From the NCBI GenBank assembly GCA_963575745.1, contig CAUYUJ010022059.1, positions 1,084,420 to 1,148,419 of the forward strand: DNA of 64,000 bases, given 5' to 3'. The position numbers and the translations under genes are program-made. The notes beneath the pieces were generated by a model, which saw only the letters and a program-made list of their open reading frames with translations, ran no database searches and had not been told where the DNA came from. This DNA comes from Prorocentrum cordatum (taxonomy: Eukaryota; Sar; Dinophyceae; Prorocentrales; Prorocentraceae). This document shows, in pieces, positions 50,660 through 60,415 of this stretch (its first letter is position 1; every line of letters begins with the position of its first letter).

Positions 50660-51586
50660 TTATATTCCTCGCATGTGTTTCCACCTTCCGATGGACTGCT
50701 GGGCTATACACGACTTGTGCAGGCTGTCAGCCAAGAGTGCACACAGAGCAGAAGGGTAGGCGTTTTTCATTAGCGTGCAAAACTTGTTGCCAGAAAAACC
50801 TGTGAGCTCCACGTGGGGCTTACGGGAGAAGCTACATATACCTCTGCCAGTGCATACTAGTTTATCAAGACCAGGGTGGGGCGCGCACTTCCAGAACCGA
50901 ATCCTGGTTCGAGCTCTGAAGGGGCGCCCACAGGCACAGTAGTCCACAACTTTATCACACACCTGAGGGAGCTTGGCGAAGGAGCGACGATCAGGGCGCA
51001 GCCACAGAAAGCTCTGCCAGGGATTTTCTTCGGCTCCTGGCACATTCAGTTTATAACACAGGCGTTGAATTCGCTGGGACACCCACCCTAGCCTATTGGA
51101 GACAGTGAGGCTTTCGAGGTCCTTGCCCGAAAGACCTGGAAGACCCATGGGACACGAGGGGCTTCTGAGGGCGGAGGGCATCTTGCTGTGCCTAGGGGCC
51201 CGTCGGGCCCTCGAGTACCCACTGCAGGGCGTCCCAAGAAACACGAGCTTTACAAGGCCAGAAGAAATCCAACCTCTCAAAACCTTAAAAACAGCCGGGC
51301 GAGTCAGATCAAAATGGGCACCGTGGCGAAGATCCCACTCGATGACTGCCTCTCCTCTCTGCCTCAGGTGTTTACTCAGTTCCCCACATCCAGAGAAGAC
51401 TTCTATGCATACGCGGGACTGGTGCGGCGCGGAGCGAAGTGCAGCACCAAGGACTTGTTGAAGGCGAGCGCGCAGTCCTGTCCTTTGGCTCGCAGGGCCT
51501 CGCGCTGCCTGGACGACAGCTTGCGAAGCTCGAGGGACAGACGGCCATGCTTCTCGTACCTGAGCACTGACTTGAACGTCTTCCAT
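50660..51586 (-). CDS. element B cytosine-C5-methyltransferase-like protein
   Basis: Open frame from a possible ATG at 51,584-51,586 (MEDVQVSAQV), 308 residues. Motif I: VCIEVFSGCGELSKHL (SAM-binding, at 51,406). Motif IV-like: FLGTPCSGYSRAR (about 51,215), with the Pro-Cys of C5 methyltransferases. Motif VI-like: ENPWQSFLWL. Near the end is YCACGRPFRARTRIRFW and a Cys/His-rich CTGRGICSFSRKPHVEL. The YR stop lies exactly where motif I starts, and this frame is -1 to YR. In the old element the two are fused in one frame, so a -1 shift may give a YR-methyltransferase fusion here. DIRS elements can carry an adenine methyltransferase; this one instead has a Pro-Cys. The target base is unproven. 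Confidence 0.65.
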   Translation of the reverse strand: MEDVQVSAQVREAWPSVPRASQAVVQAARGPASQRTGLRARLQQVLGAALRSAPHQSRVCIEVFSGCGELSKHLRQRGEAVIEWDLRHGAHFDLTRPAVFKVLRGWISSGLVKLVFLGTPCSGYSRARRAPRHSKMPSALRSPSCPMGLPGLSGKDLESLTVSNRLGWVSQRIQRLCYKLNVPGAEENPWQSFLWLRPDRRSFAKLPQVCDKVVDYCACGRPFRARTRIRFWKCAPHPGLDKLVCTGRGICSFSRKPHVELTGFSGNKFCTLMKNAYPSALCALLADSLHKSCIAQQSIGRWKHMRGI

Positions 51587-52821
51587 CCCCCGCGCTGCTG
51601 GACGCCGCCTAAGCTTCTGACGCCCATGCTGCGGTCCTGGCTGGCCCCTCCATGCCGGAGGGAGTAGAGGGTGGGCCTGAGTACACCCACATCCAGCGCC
51701 TCGATCGCGCTCTGGAAGTCCTCCGCCAGCTCTGTGTAGCTCAGGCCCAGGAACAGCGCGTCGGGCTCGCGAAGGGCTTGAACGAAGGAGATCGGCTTCA
51801 CCAGCCACTGTTGCCTCTGGAGGTCGAGGGGCACTGAGAGGTCGTACTCGTTGGTCTTTGTGGGGACCTCGTACTCCGATGCTCGCACCACAAAGGTCAG
51901 AAAGGCTGAGGCGCCACCTTCCTCCGGAAGGGGGAGCACCACCTGGCGGGCTCGCAAAGCCAGAACCTCCGACGGGCGCATGTAGGTCTCGAACATTATC
52001 ACGATGGCGAGGGCGCTCAACGGTTTTCCAGCTTGGCACAGCCAGGTTGCCGCCGCCAGCATCACGAGGTACGGCACGGGCGGCCTGGACTTGGAGGGCT
52101 CCAGCACCCCCCATCCTCGCAGCGTCTGGTGGGTCAGCGGGAAGACTTCGCGGATACCAGCCGTATGCAGGTGGGGCTCCGCCCACAACAGTGCCGGGGC
52201 CAGCCGCTGCGTCGACGCCTTCGAGCCCCCCCTGTCGTAGATCGACTCGATGTACTCGGCGAGGGTCTCGTCCCAGGTCTGGCGGCTCCAGTCCGGGAGG
52301 CAGCCCAGACACAGCCAGCGAACCAGACCAAGGACAGCTCCAAGATACAGCTGCTGCGTGGCGAAGCGCACCTTGGCCGCCGCAAGCCGCGTCTGGCGGG
52401 GGCACAGGCGCCGCCTCCTCTGGTCGAGGTCTCTCTCCCAGGGATCCTGGCCACGCCTTGCGCGCCGCCCAGCCGCGACGAGCCTGCTCCTTGGCCCAGC
52501 CAGCGCCGGGACGCCTGCCGCGCGGGCCTGGCGACGAGGTGAGCGCCACCGCGGCCGCGCCTGCGGGCGGCCCGTAGGGGGGCTGCCATTACCCCGCGGC
52601 TGCTGCACCGTCAGGCGCTCCACCGTGCGGCTGCAGGGCGAACGGCTCCTGCGCAAGCTCCGCTCGCGAAGGGCGGAGCGGGGGCGGGGCCGCCTCGCTG
52701 GGCTCGCCGGCGTCGGCAGCTTTGCCTGCAGCGTCGCCACCTCCATTCCGCCCGGCGTCGGCAGCCGCGGGGACCCCGTCGGGGCCGCGAGGCTTGGGCT
52801 GAAAGCGACGGGAGGGTGCAT
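51403..52821 (-). CDS. element B tyrosine recombinase
   Basis: ATG at 52,819-52,821, 472 residues. The basic, Pro-rich start overlaps the RNase H frame by about 230 bp. The helical core-binding part includes LYLGAVLGLVRWLCLG and TWDETLAEYIESIYDRGG. Catalytic box I is ETYMRPSEVLAL (Arg, about 51,975). Box II is LYSLRHGGASQD (Arg and His, about 51,660) and RGGWKTFKSVLRYEKHGRL, with Trp and the Tyr nucleophile at about 51,560. This is the Arg...Arg/His...Trp/His...Tyr set of YR enzymes, here expected to recombine a circular DNA intermediate into the genome. The TAG stop (51,403-51,405) overlaps methyltransferase motif I in the -1 frame. Confidence 0.85.
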   Translation of the reverse strand: MHPPVAFSPSLAAPTGSPRLPTPGGMEVATLQAKLPTPASPARRPRPRSALRERSLRRSRSPCSRTVERLTVQQPRGNGSPPTGRPQARPRWRSPRRQARAAGVPALAGPRSRLVAAGRRARRGQDPWERDLDQRRRRLCPRQTRLAAAKVRFATQQLYLGAVLGLVRWLCLGCLPDWSRQTWDETLAEYIESIYDRGGSKASTQRLAPALLWAEPHLHTAGIREVFPLTHQTLRGWGVLEPSKSRPPVPYLVMLAAATWLCQAGKPLSALAIVIMFETYMRPSEVLALRARQVVLPLPEEGGASAFLTFVVRASEYEVPTKTNEYDLSVPLDLQRQQWLVKPISFVQALREPDALFLGLSYTELAEDFQSAIEALDVGVLRPTLYSLRHGGASQDRSMGVRSLGGVQQRGGWKTFKSVLRYEKHGRLSLELRKLSSRQREALRAKGQDCALAFNKSLVLHFAPRRTSPAYA

Positions 52822-54920
52822 CACTTGGGTTCCACTCGGACGGAATCCACCTCACCTGGATCTTAAGATCGGCGGCAATACCCACAGCAAGCAGCACACG
52901 ACAGACTCCCAGAAGACGATGATTAGCCGCTCGACCCTTTGCAGCCGCAAGGGTGAGACATGTTATCGCCCAGAAAAAGCCTGCGGGCGCCGTGCTGACG
53001 CGCATCTCTGCCGGCCCGCCTCACGGCCCAGGTGAGGGCGGCGCCCTCGAGCCCGTGGATCGCTTCCTTCCGCTTCCACCTTCCGCAGCCTACCACTCGC
53101 CAGGTCCTGGACTGCAGCGTGCTGTGGCTGACCTCCGGAAAGCGGGCGGCGCGCCCGACGAGCAGCAGGGCGGGGTCGGGCGCGCAGGCGACCTCGTGCT
53201 CGAACGCCCTCTCGCGAGGCGCGCCCTCGGTCGCGAGCACGCCTCTGAAGCGGGCGCGCTCAGACACCCTCCCCACGCGCTGCACGTCGCCCAGGTCCCA
53301 CTCGGTCTCGACGACTCCATACCCCCAAGGGGAGGCGTCGAAGCACGTGACGAGCTCCGACCAGGGCCGTCTGGTGTCCGACCTGAGGCAGGGCAGGAGC
53401 GCCTTGACCCAGCCCAGCTCGCGGAGGACGCTCTTCCAGAGGGGCTGCCGCTTGGTGTAGGAGGCCTGCACGAACTCGTACGAAGAATGAAGCAAAGCCA
53501 GACCTTCACGCCGCAGCATGAACGCTGCCACGATGTGACCAATCAGGCGCTCCAGCTCCTGGCCCGAGACCTTGACTCTCCGGGAGAGAAGGTGTTCGAG
53601 CGCGCCATACAGGCGCCACAGACGGCGGCCAGACACCTGCCAGCAGCCTGTGCGAAGGTCAAGCTCGCACCCGAGCAGCTCGCCCACCTCGCTGGCCTGG
53701 GGGTCCAACTCGGACACCACTCCCTTGGCCGCGAGCGCCGCCTTCATGTCATAGGCGGCCTGGGCAGCGCGCTGGGGCGAGGCAGACAGCACGGCGAAAT
53801 TGTCGATATACAAAACCTTGGCGTCCTCCACGCTCAGGTCTATCCCCGGGTGCTTGTCCACGCACCACGGCTGGGACGGCAAAACTGACTTGACGATGTG
53901 GAGGTGAGCCTCCTGGATGAAGTGAACGGCCCAGTTCCAGCCCATCGGCACGACCTTGAAACGAAAACGGACCTGGCCGCTCTTCCCTGACAACCCACAG
54001 GCGTTCCTGACCTCGAGCGGCAAGAAGCGACTCTGAATAGTCGGCAGGTTGAAGTAGCGCCTACACCAGGGCGGAAGTGAGTATTGATAGAAACAGCAGT
54101 CAACGTCTCCAGAACTCATGCCGATGAAGTTCACCCCCGACGCCTCCAGTGAGGAGAGAGCCTCGCCCGTCGCAAGGGCGGTGTGGTTAGGAACAGTGAA
54201 GTGCATGTTGGGAGTCCTGGTGTCGCAGATGAGACGCAGCCGCTTATCCTTGCGGTCGACGAAGAACATGCCCGCCTCTTCGAGCACCGGCTCTGAGCTG
54301 CACTCGATGACCCCCGAGGCGAAGAGCTCGCCCAGCGCGTGGCCATAGTCGTAGCCCAGGCGGCCCAGCTTTGGATCCATGGCGCGAGGAGCACCTGCAT
54401 CACGAATTAGCGCTGCTGCCTCCTCAGGGGAACGCAACAGCCCGTGCCCAGACTCCAGCTTGGATTGCAGATCAGCAGGAAGGACGTCCACGAGGGGGAC
54501 CTTGCCAGCACCGATCTTGGGAAGCGAGATGTTCCCCCGCTGGTAGACTGTTCGAGCACCTGCGGCCTCGGCTTCAGAGTAGCCAGGCCTGAGACCCTGC
54601 AGCAACGACCATGCCGCATGGGGACTTGGACGATCAACGGGCGGAGACCACTTGCCGTAAAGCGAGGCCAGCCGCCGCACGGCCACACGTTGGGCCGCCG
54701 TCAGCGGGGCGTGGCTGGGCACCTGTCGCCCCTGCCCGCCCAGCTCATTGAGGGAGGCGATGCCCTCGAGAAGCCACTGGTCCTGCCGCCTCCTCGTGGC
54801 TGATCTCCGCTTCGCCGATGGAGAGGTGCCCCCATGCGCCTTCACCACTGAGCAAGGAACGAAGCTCTGCGCCAACAGGAATCGGCAGAAGGTCTCGATG
54901 ACGGCCTCCGACGCCCTCAT
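52589..54920 (-). CDS. element B reverse transcriptase-RNase H (one frame change in RNase H)
   Basis: First ATG at 54,918-54,920 (MRASEAVIETF). RT: RLRLICDTRTPNMHF, GDVDCCFYQYSLPPW (motif A), VVPMGWNWAVHFIQ (motif B) and VLYIDNFAVLS (motif C with Asp-Asn instead of Asp-Asp, as in the old copy). RNase H: ELVTCFDASPWGYG (Asp), KEAIHGLEGAALTWAV (Glu) and LFLGDNMS (Asp). Directly after that Asp-Asn the frame stops, and the rest of RNase H (TLAAAKGRAANHRLLG, VRWIPSEWNPSDAPSRR) continues +1 to 52,589. So either one base is missing or extra near 52,955, or the shift is programmed. The N-terminal 180 residues include a conserved-looking GARTVYQRGNISLPKIG block. Confidence 0.8.
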
Positions 54921-55018
54921 CTGAAAACATAGCGCCCACGCGGCGCCTCCCCTTGAAAATAGTCGACCGCTCGGGGGCAGGCGGGCGACCAAGCCACTTC
55001 TCGAACAGGATGAGGGCG

Positions 55019-56335
55019 TCAGGCCCTCTCAGCCACGCCCTTCGCCTTGGCCTTTGACCTGGCCTTGGCAGGGGCTCCACTGTCGTCATCTCCTCCACCC
55101 GGGCCGACACCGCGAGCCAGGATCTTCTCCTCGCGACCCTTGCGGCGCTCCTTGAGCACCGCTGCCTCGGCCTGGAGGCGGTCCGCCACCCAGGTCTGCA
55201 GCTCAGGGCAAACGAGCGCTCCTCCTCTGCCCCGCTCCTGGCCCAGAAAGATCTCGCGCTCATCCAGCCACGCCGAACTCCCTGAGCTGCGCAGCGCACC
55301 GCTCTCGTGCTCGCGCAGCCTGTTGGCGTAGATCTCCTCCCAGAGCTGGTAGCGCCTCGCGACCGTCTCGTACACTGCCAGCTCACCTTCATTAAGCTGG
55401 TCCGTCTGAGCCCCCATCTCGAGGAGCTCCGACAAGAACTGGTGCTCGTCAACGCCTGCATCCGCTGCCGTGAGGTTCTGAGTCTGGCGCCACCACTGGT
55501 GCCGCTGCAAGGGCGTCTGACCGAGTCGCTTGAACTGCTGCACCAGCCACAGGGTCGCGCGGGGGCCCTTGATAGGCCAGTCGGGCATGGCGGTCGAGGA
55601 CATCCGATCCACCGCATCGGTGAAGTCCCTGACGCGGACGCCACGCGCGTCATACCTGACAGGAAGCGTCCGCAAGTCCTGCTCGGCTGCCGCCCGTGGC
55701 GTGGCGGTGCTCTCCAGCGTCCCCTCTTTGGCCACAGCCAGCACGGTGCCGTCGGTGAGCTCGCAGACGCCACGGTCGCCCAGAACGGCCTCGGGCTGCT
55801 GCAGCCCGATCTCGTCTCCAGGTTTGTAGCCAGCCCGCTCCTCGGCGGCCACCCAGCGAACAGACTTGCCAGCGCCACCAGCGCGAGCAGCGCCGCCCTG
55901 AGCGGCCCCTGGGGCGCCTGGGGGCGGCGGCAGGGGAAGCTGGGCAGCATCCCCGTCGGCGGCGGCGTCGGCGAGGGCGCCAGGCGGGCCCTCTGGGAGC
56001 CCCTCGGCCTCGCGGATCTCCTTGGCCAGCTGACGGCCCTCCCCGAGCAGTCGCGCCTCGTTGTGCCTGAACCTGTCCATGTCCAGGCGCAGGATGTGCC
56101 CATTGAGCTTGGTGGGCAGCCCCCCTCGGGGGCCGATGAGGCAGAGCGCGAGACACTCCGAGAAGTCCTCCTCGTAGATGTCGAAGTGTGGGGTGACCAC
56201 AATGAAGCGAGTGTCGGTAACCTTCCCGATGATATATCTTTCATGCCAGTAGTTGTCGTCTCGATCGTAGTAGGCGAGGACCCTGCACCCGATCGATAGG
56301 CTCTCCAACGCCCTGGCCGTGCGCGCTGCTGACAT
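55019..56335 (-). CDS. element B Gag-like protein
   Basis: ATG at 56,333-56,335, 438 residues. The N-terminus looks like a Tudor/SH3-type barrel (RVLAYYDRDDNYWHERYIIG, VVTPHFDIYEEDF). The middle has FTDAVDRMSSTAMPDWPIKG, PRATLWLVQQFKRLGQTP and FLSELLEMGAQTDQLNEGEL followed by AVYETVARRYQLWEEIY, a helical pattern I know from Gag-like ORFs of dinoflagellate YR retroelements. The C-terminus is basic (KARSKAKAKG). It overlaps the upstream Cys-rich ORF by about 95 bp in another frame, and RT starts about 100 bp after its stop. The role is inferred from position (particle or RNA binding), not from a Pfam-type motif. Confidence 0.65.
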   Translation of the reverse strand: MSAARTARALESLSIGCRVLAYYDRDDNYWHERYIIGKVTDTRFIVVTPHFDIYEEDFSECLALCLIGPRGGLPTKLNGHILRLDMDRFRHNEARLLGEGRQLAKEIREAEGLPEGPPGALADAAADGDAAQLPLPPPPGAPGAAQGGAARAGGAGKSVRWVAAEERAGYKPGDEIGLQQPEAVLGDRGVCELTDGTVLAVAKEGTLESTATPRAAAEQDLRTLPVRYDARGVRVRDFTDAVDRMSSTAMPDWPIKGPRATLWLVQQFKRLGQTPLQRHQWWRQTQNLTAADAGVDEHQFLSELLEMGAQTDQLNEGELAVYETVARRYQLWEEIYANRLREHESGALRSSGSSAWLDEREIFLGQERGRGGALVCPELQTWVADRLQAEAAVLKERRKGREEKILARGVGPGGGDDDSGAPAKARSKAKAKGVAERA

Positions 56336-56756
56336 CAATCGGCTCCGAGGTCACGGGAGCAGAGCGACGGCCGAACACACAGGCGACCTCGCGCAGCACC
56401 GCGCCCAGCACAAGCCCCAACAGCAGCGCCAGGACCACTTCGAGCCCGGTGTGCCCGGGCGGGCAAGGGGCGCAGGCTGGGCAGTCAGGTGCAAAGGCGG
56501 GCTGCCCGTGGAGGTGCTCTGGACCGCACCTGTCGAGCTGCCCCTTGAGCAGCCCGATCAGCGCCTCGTCTGGCGAGGCCTCGAAGTGGCAGGAGCACTC
56601 GCACCCGTGCCCCTGGTTGGTGCCGCCCAGCCAGGTGCCCAGCGCCTGCCCGCTGATGGCCGCAGCCCACTGCGCGCCAGCGCCGAGGAGCCGCCCTGCC
56701 ATCAACGATGCCTCCTTCCGAAGAGAAGTGCCTGTGAGATAAATGGCGGCAGACAT
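56241..56756 (-). CDS. element B small Cys-rich ORF with one membrane segment
   Basis: ATG at 56,754-56,756, which lies inside the A1 repeat; 171 residues. It has a Cys/His cluster (GHGCECSCHF), a second cluster CPACAPCPPGH, then a clear hydrophobic helix LEVVLALLLGLVLGAVL and a basic tail. First ORF of the element; function unknown. It overlaps Gag. The fact that the start is within the terminal repeat means the repeat supplies part of the coding sequence. Confidence 0.55.
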   Translation of the reverse strand: MSAAIYLTGTSLRKEASLMAGRLLGAGAQWAAAISGQALGTWLGGTNQGHGCECSCHFEASPDEALIGLLKGQLDRCGPEHLHGQPAFAPDCPACAPCPPGHTGLEVVLALLLGLVLGAVLREVACVFGRRSAPVTSEPIDVSSAHGQGVGEPIDRVQGPRLLRSRRQLLA

Positions 56757-56784
56757 TCACAATCATTCCCGTGCATCACTTACA
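56718..56784 (-). repeat. element B repeat A1 (67 bp)
   Basis: Identical to A2 at 50,462-50,528. Marks the 5' end of element B and contains the start codon of its first ORF. Confidence 0.9.
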
Positions 56785-56984
56785 ATAAATTCATGGTCTC
56801 GCGCCGGCTGGTTTCTTGAATCTCTTTAAGAAATGCTCAGGGTCTGGCCCAGGGGCTCGACATGTGCATGAATACATGCGACCGAACACGATTGCGCGAC
56901 GCGCTGCGCATGATAATGCAATCTGCACGGAGGCTGCGTTGACAAAGATGGCGCGCGCATCTCCAGTAGGTCCTTAATCCGCCT

Positions 56985-59848
56985 CGTGGGGCCCAAGTGG
57001 GGCCCGAGCCAACTCCAAGTGGGGCCCAGCCGAATCCAAGTGGAGCCCCTAGTGGGGCCCAAGCCAAATCCAAGTGCCAAGTGGGGGCCCCGCCGAATCC
57101 AAGTGGGGCCGAAGTGGGGCCGGAGCCGAATGCAAGTGGGGCCCAGCCGAATCCAAGTGGGGCCCAAGTGGGGCCAGAGCCAAATCCAAATGGGGCCCAG
57201 CCGAATCCAAGTGGGGCCCGCGTGGGGCCCAGCCGAATCCAAGTGGGGCCCAAGTGCGGCCCGAGCCAAATCCAAGTGCCAAGTGGGGGGCCCGCCGAAT
57301 CTAAGTGGGGCCCAAGTGAGGCCCGAACCAAATCCAAGTGGGGCCTAGCCGAATCCAAGTGGGGCCCAAGTGGGGCCCAAGCCAAATCCAAGAGGGGCCC
57401 AGCCGAATCCAAGTGGGGCCCAAGCCAAATCCAAGTGGGGCCCAGCCGAATCCATGCGGGGCCCAGGTGGGGCCCGAGCCGGATCCAAGCGGGGCCCCGC
57501 CGAATCCAAGTGGGGCCCAAGTGGGGCCCGAGCCAAATCCAAGTGGGGCCCAGCCGAACCCAAGTGGAGCCCAAGTGGGGCCCGAGCCAAATCCAAGTGG
57601 TGCTCGAGCCGAATCCAGGTGGGGCCCAAGTGGGGCCGGAGCCAAATCCAAGTGCCAAGTGGGGGCCGGAGCCGAATCCAAGTGGAGCCCCAAAGGGGCC
57701 CAAGTGGGGCCGGAGCCGAATGCAAGTGGGGCCAAGCCGAATCCAAGTGGAGCCCAAGTGGGGCCAGAGCCAAATCCAAGTAGGGCCCAGTCGAATCCAA
57801 GTGGGGCCCAAGTGGGGCCCGAGCTAAATCCAAGTGGGGCCCAGCCGAAACCAAGTGGGGCCCAAGTGGGGCCCGAGCCAAATCCAAGTGGGGCCCAGCC
57901 GAGACCAAGTGGGGCCCGAGCCAAATCCAAGTGGGGCCCAGCCGAATCCAGGTGGGGCCCAAGTGGGGCCCGAGCCAAATCCAAGAGGGGCCCCGCCGAA
58001 TCCAAGTGGGGCCCAGCCACATCCAAGTGGGGCCCAGCCGAACCCAAGTGGGGCCCGAGCCAAATCCAAGTGGTGCTCGAGCCGAATCCAATGGGGCCCA
58101 AAAGGGGCCCAAGTGGGGCCGGAGCCAAATGCAAGTGGGGCCCAGCCGAATCCAAGTGGGGCCCAAGTGGGGTTTGATCCAAATCCAAGTGGGGCCCAGC
58201 CAAATCCAAGTGGGGCCTAGGGCCCAGCCGGATCCAATCCAAGTGGGGCCCAAATGGGGCCCAAGTGGGGCCCGAGCCAAATACAACGGGGCCCAGCCGA
58301 ATCCAAGTGGGGCCCAAGTGGGGCCCGAGCCAAATCCAAGTGGTGCCCCGCCGAATCCAAGTGGGGCCAAAGCAAAATCCAAGTGGGGCCCAGCCGAATC
58401 CAAGTGGGACCCAAGTGCGGCCCGAGCCAAATCCAAGTGGGGCCCAGCCGAATCCAAGCGGGGCCCAAGTGGAGCCCAAGTGGGGCCCGAAACAAATCCA
58501 ATGGGGGCCCAGCAGAAGCCAAGTGGAGCCCAAGTGGGGCCCGAGCCAAATCCAAGTGGGGCCCAGCCGAATCCAAGTGGGGCCCAAGTGGGGCCCGAGC
58601 CAAATCCAAGTGGGGCCCAGCCGAGACCAAGTGGGGCCCAAGTGGTGCCCGAGCCAAATCCAAGCGGGGCCCAGCCGAATCCAAGTGGGGCCCAAGTGGG
58701 GCCCGAGGCAAATCCGAGTGGGGCCCAGCCGAATCCAAGTGGGGCCCAAGTGGGGCCCGAGCCAAATCCAAGTAGGGCCCAGCCGAATCGAAGTGGGGCC
58801 CAAGTGGGGCCCGAGACAAATCCCAGTGGGGCCCAGCTGAATCCAAGTGGGGCCTAAGTGGGGCCGGAGCCAAATCCAAGTACCAAGTAGGGGCCCCGCC
58901 GAATCCAAGTGGGGCCCAGGTGAGGCCCAAGTGGGGCCGGAGCCGAATCCAAGTGGGGCCCAAGTGGGGCCCGAGCCAAATCCAAGTGGGGCCCAGCCGA
59001 ATCCAAGTGGAGCCCAAGTGGGGCCCGAGACAAATCCAAGTGCCAAGCGGGGGCCTCGCCGAATCCAAGTGGGGCCCAAAAGGGGCCCAGGTGGGGCCGG
59101 AGCCGAATGCATGTGGGGCCCAGCCGAATCCAAGTGGAGCCCAAGTGGGGCCAGAGCCAAATCCAAGTAGGGCCCAGTCGGATCCAAGTGGGGCCCAAGT
59201 GGGACCCAAGCCGAATCCAGGTGGGGCCCAGCCGAATCCAGGTGGGGCCCAAGTGGGGCCCGAGCCAAATCCAAGCGGGGCCCAGCCCCAGCCGAATCCA
59301 AGTGGGGCCCAAGTGGGGCCCAAGACAAATCCAAGAGAGGCCCCGCCGAATCCAAGTGGGGTCCAAGTGGGGCCAGAGCCAAATCCAAGAGGGGCCCCGC
59401 CGAAGTGGGGCCCGAGCCAAATCCAATTGGGGCCCAGCCGAATCCAAGTGGGGCCCAAGTGGGGCCCGAGCCAAATCCAAGTGGGGCCCAGCCGAATCCA
59501 AGTGGGGCCCAAGTGGGGCCCGAGCCAAATCCAAGTGGGGCTCCAAGTGGGGCCCAGCCGAATCCAAGTGGGGCCCGCGTGGGGCCCGAGCCGAATCCAA
59601 GCGGGGCCAAGCCGAGTCCAAGTGGGGCCCAAGTGGGGCCCGAGCCAAATCCAAGTGGGGCCCAGCCGAATCCAAGTGGGGCCCAAGTGGGGCCCGAGCC
59701 AAGTCCAAGTGGGGCCCAAGCCAAATCCAAGTGGGGCCCAAGTGGGGCCCGAGCCAAATCCAAGTGGGGCCCGAGCCGAATCCAAGTGGGGCCCGAGTGG
59801 GGCCCGAGCCCAACCCAAATGGGGCCCAGCCGAATCCAAGTGGGCGCC
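56985..59848. repeat. 54-bp satellite (GGGGCCCAAGT / GGGGCCCGAGCCAAATCCAAGT / GGGGCCCAGCCGAATCCAAGT)
   Basis: About 2.86 kb of a 54-bp unit made of an 11-bp, a 22-bp and a 21-bp subunit that share GGGGCCC and CCAAGT, with frequent loss or gain of subunits. The unit length is a multiple of three and lacks stops in several frames on both strands. Long frames therefore run through it with 18-residue periods (GPSGARAKSKWGPAESKW or GPTWIRLGPTWIWLGPHL). I treat these as by-products. AAGAAATG...CAGGGTCTGGCC words flank it on both sides (56,829 and 59,878). Confidence 0.95.
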
Positions 59849-59991
59849 CGCACGACCCCAGGAAAGCATCAAGTTCAAGAAATGTCCCCAGGGTCTGGCC
59901 AGCGCTTGTGGTTTCTTAAGCAGCGCGTCTAGGACATGAAACTTCGAGACTATGGCTGCAAACTGCGTATTTTGAAGCATCGAGCAAGGTG

Positions 59992-60262
59992 TATGTATGT
60001 ATGTATGTATGTATGTTTATGTATATGCACATACATACATACATACATACAAACAAACATGCATGCACACACACATACACGTATGGCTATATGCACATCC
60101 ACACACATGTACACGCATGCATGCACACACACAAACATGTACACTTAAATACGTGAACACATGCATACATTCATACGTACATACATACAAACGTACACAC
60201 AGACATACCTACATACATACAAACATACATATAGGTGTGTAATCATTTATACATACATAATA
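59992..60262. repeat. GTAT/CATA tetranucleotide microsatellite
   Basis: GTAT run at 59,992-60,020 then CATA/CACA runs to about 60,262, forming a loose inverted pair. Confidence 0.95.
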
Positions 60263-60415
60263 TATTTACGTTGTTCCCCAACCCGTGCTTGCACTTACGG
60301 GTTACACAAATCTTACAGGCCTTCTGAGGAACTGGGCTGCGGCCCGGTCTGGCCACCATGTGGCCGCCGTCGCCGCCTCGTCGCCGCCCGCCGCCTCGTC
60401 GTCGCCCGCTTCACA

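Larger units (their letters stand above)
50334..56784 (-). mobile_element. young PAT-like YR retrotransposon with methyltransferase (element B)
   Basis: A 6,451-bp minus-strand element. Split direct repeats are A1 56,718-56,784, B1 50,530-50,618, A2 50,462-50,528 and B2 50,334-50,422. A1 and A2 (67 bp) read identical, as do B1 and B2 (89 bp). The A1-ORFs-B1-A2-B2 layout is that of PAT/Ngaro-type YR retrotransposons. ORFs, mostly overlapping or closely spaced: Cys-rich membrane ORF, Gag, RT-RNase H, YR, methyltransferase. Repeat identity argues for recent insertion. One frame change in RNase H is the only damage I found, and it may be real, programmed or an assembly error. Confidence 0.85.

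Noticed and set aside
57301-59980. Frames of up to 850 codons with Trp/Pro/Gly-rich 18-residue periods
   Set aside because: 54-bp satellite with no stop in several frames on both strands; nothing outside the repeat.
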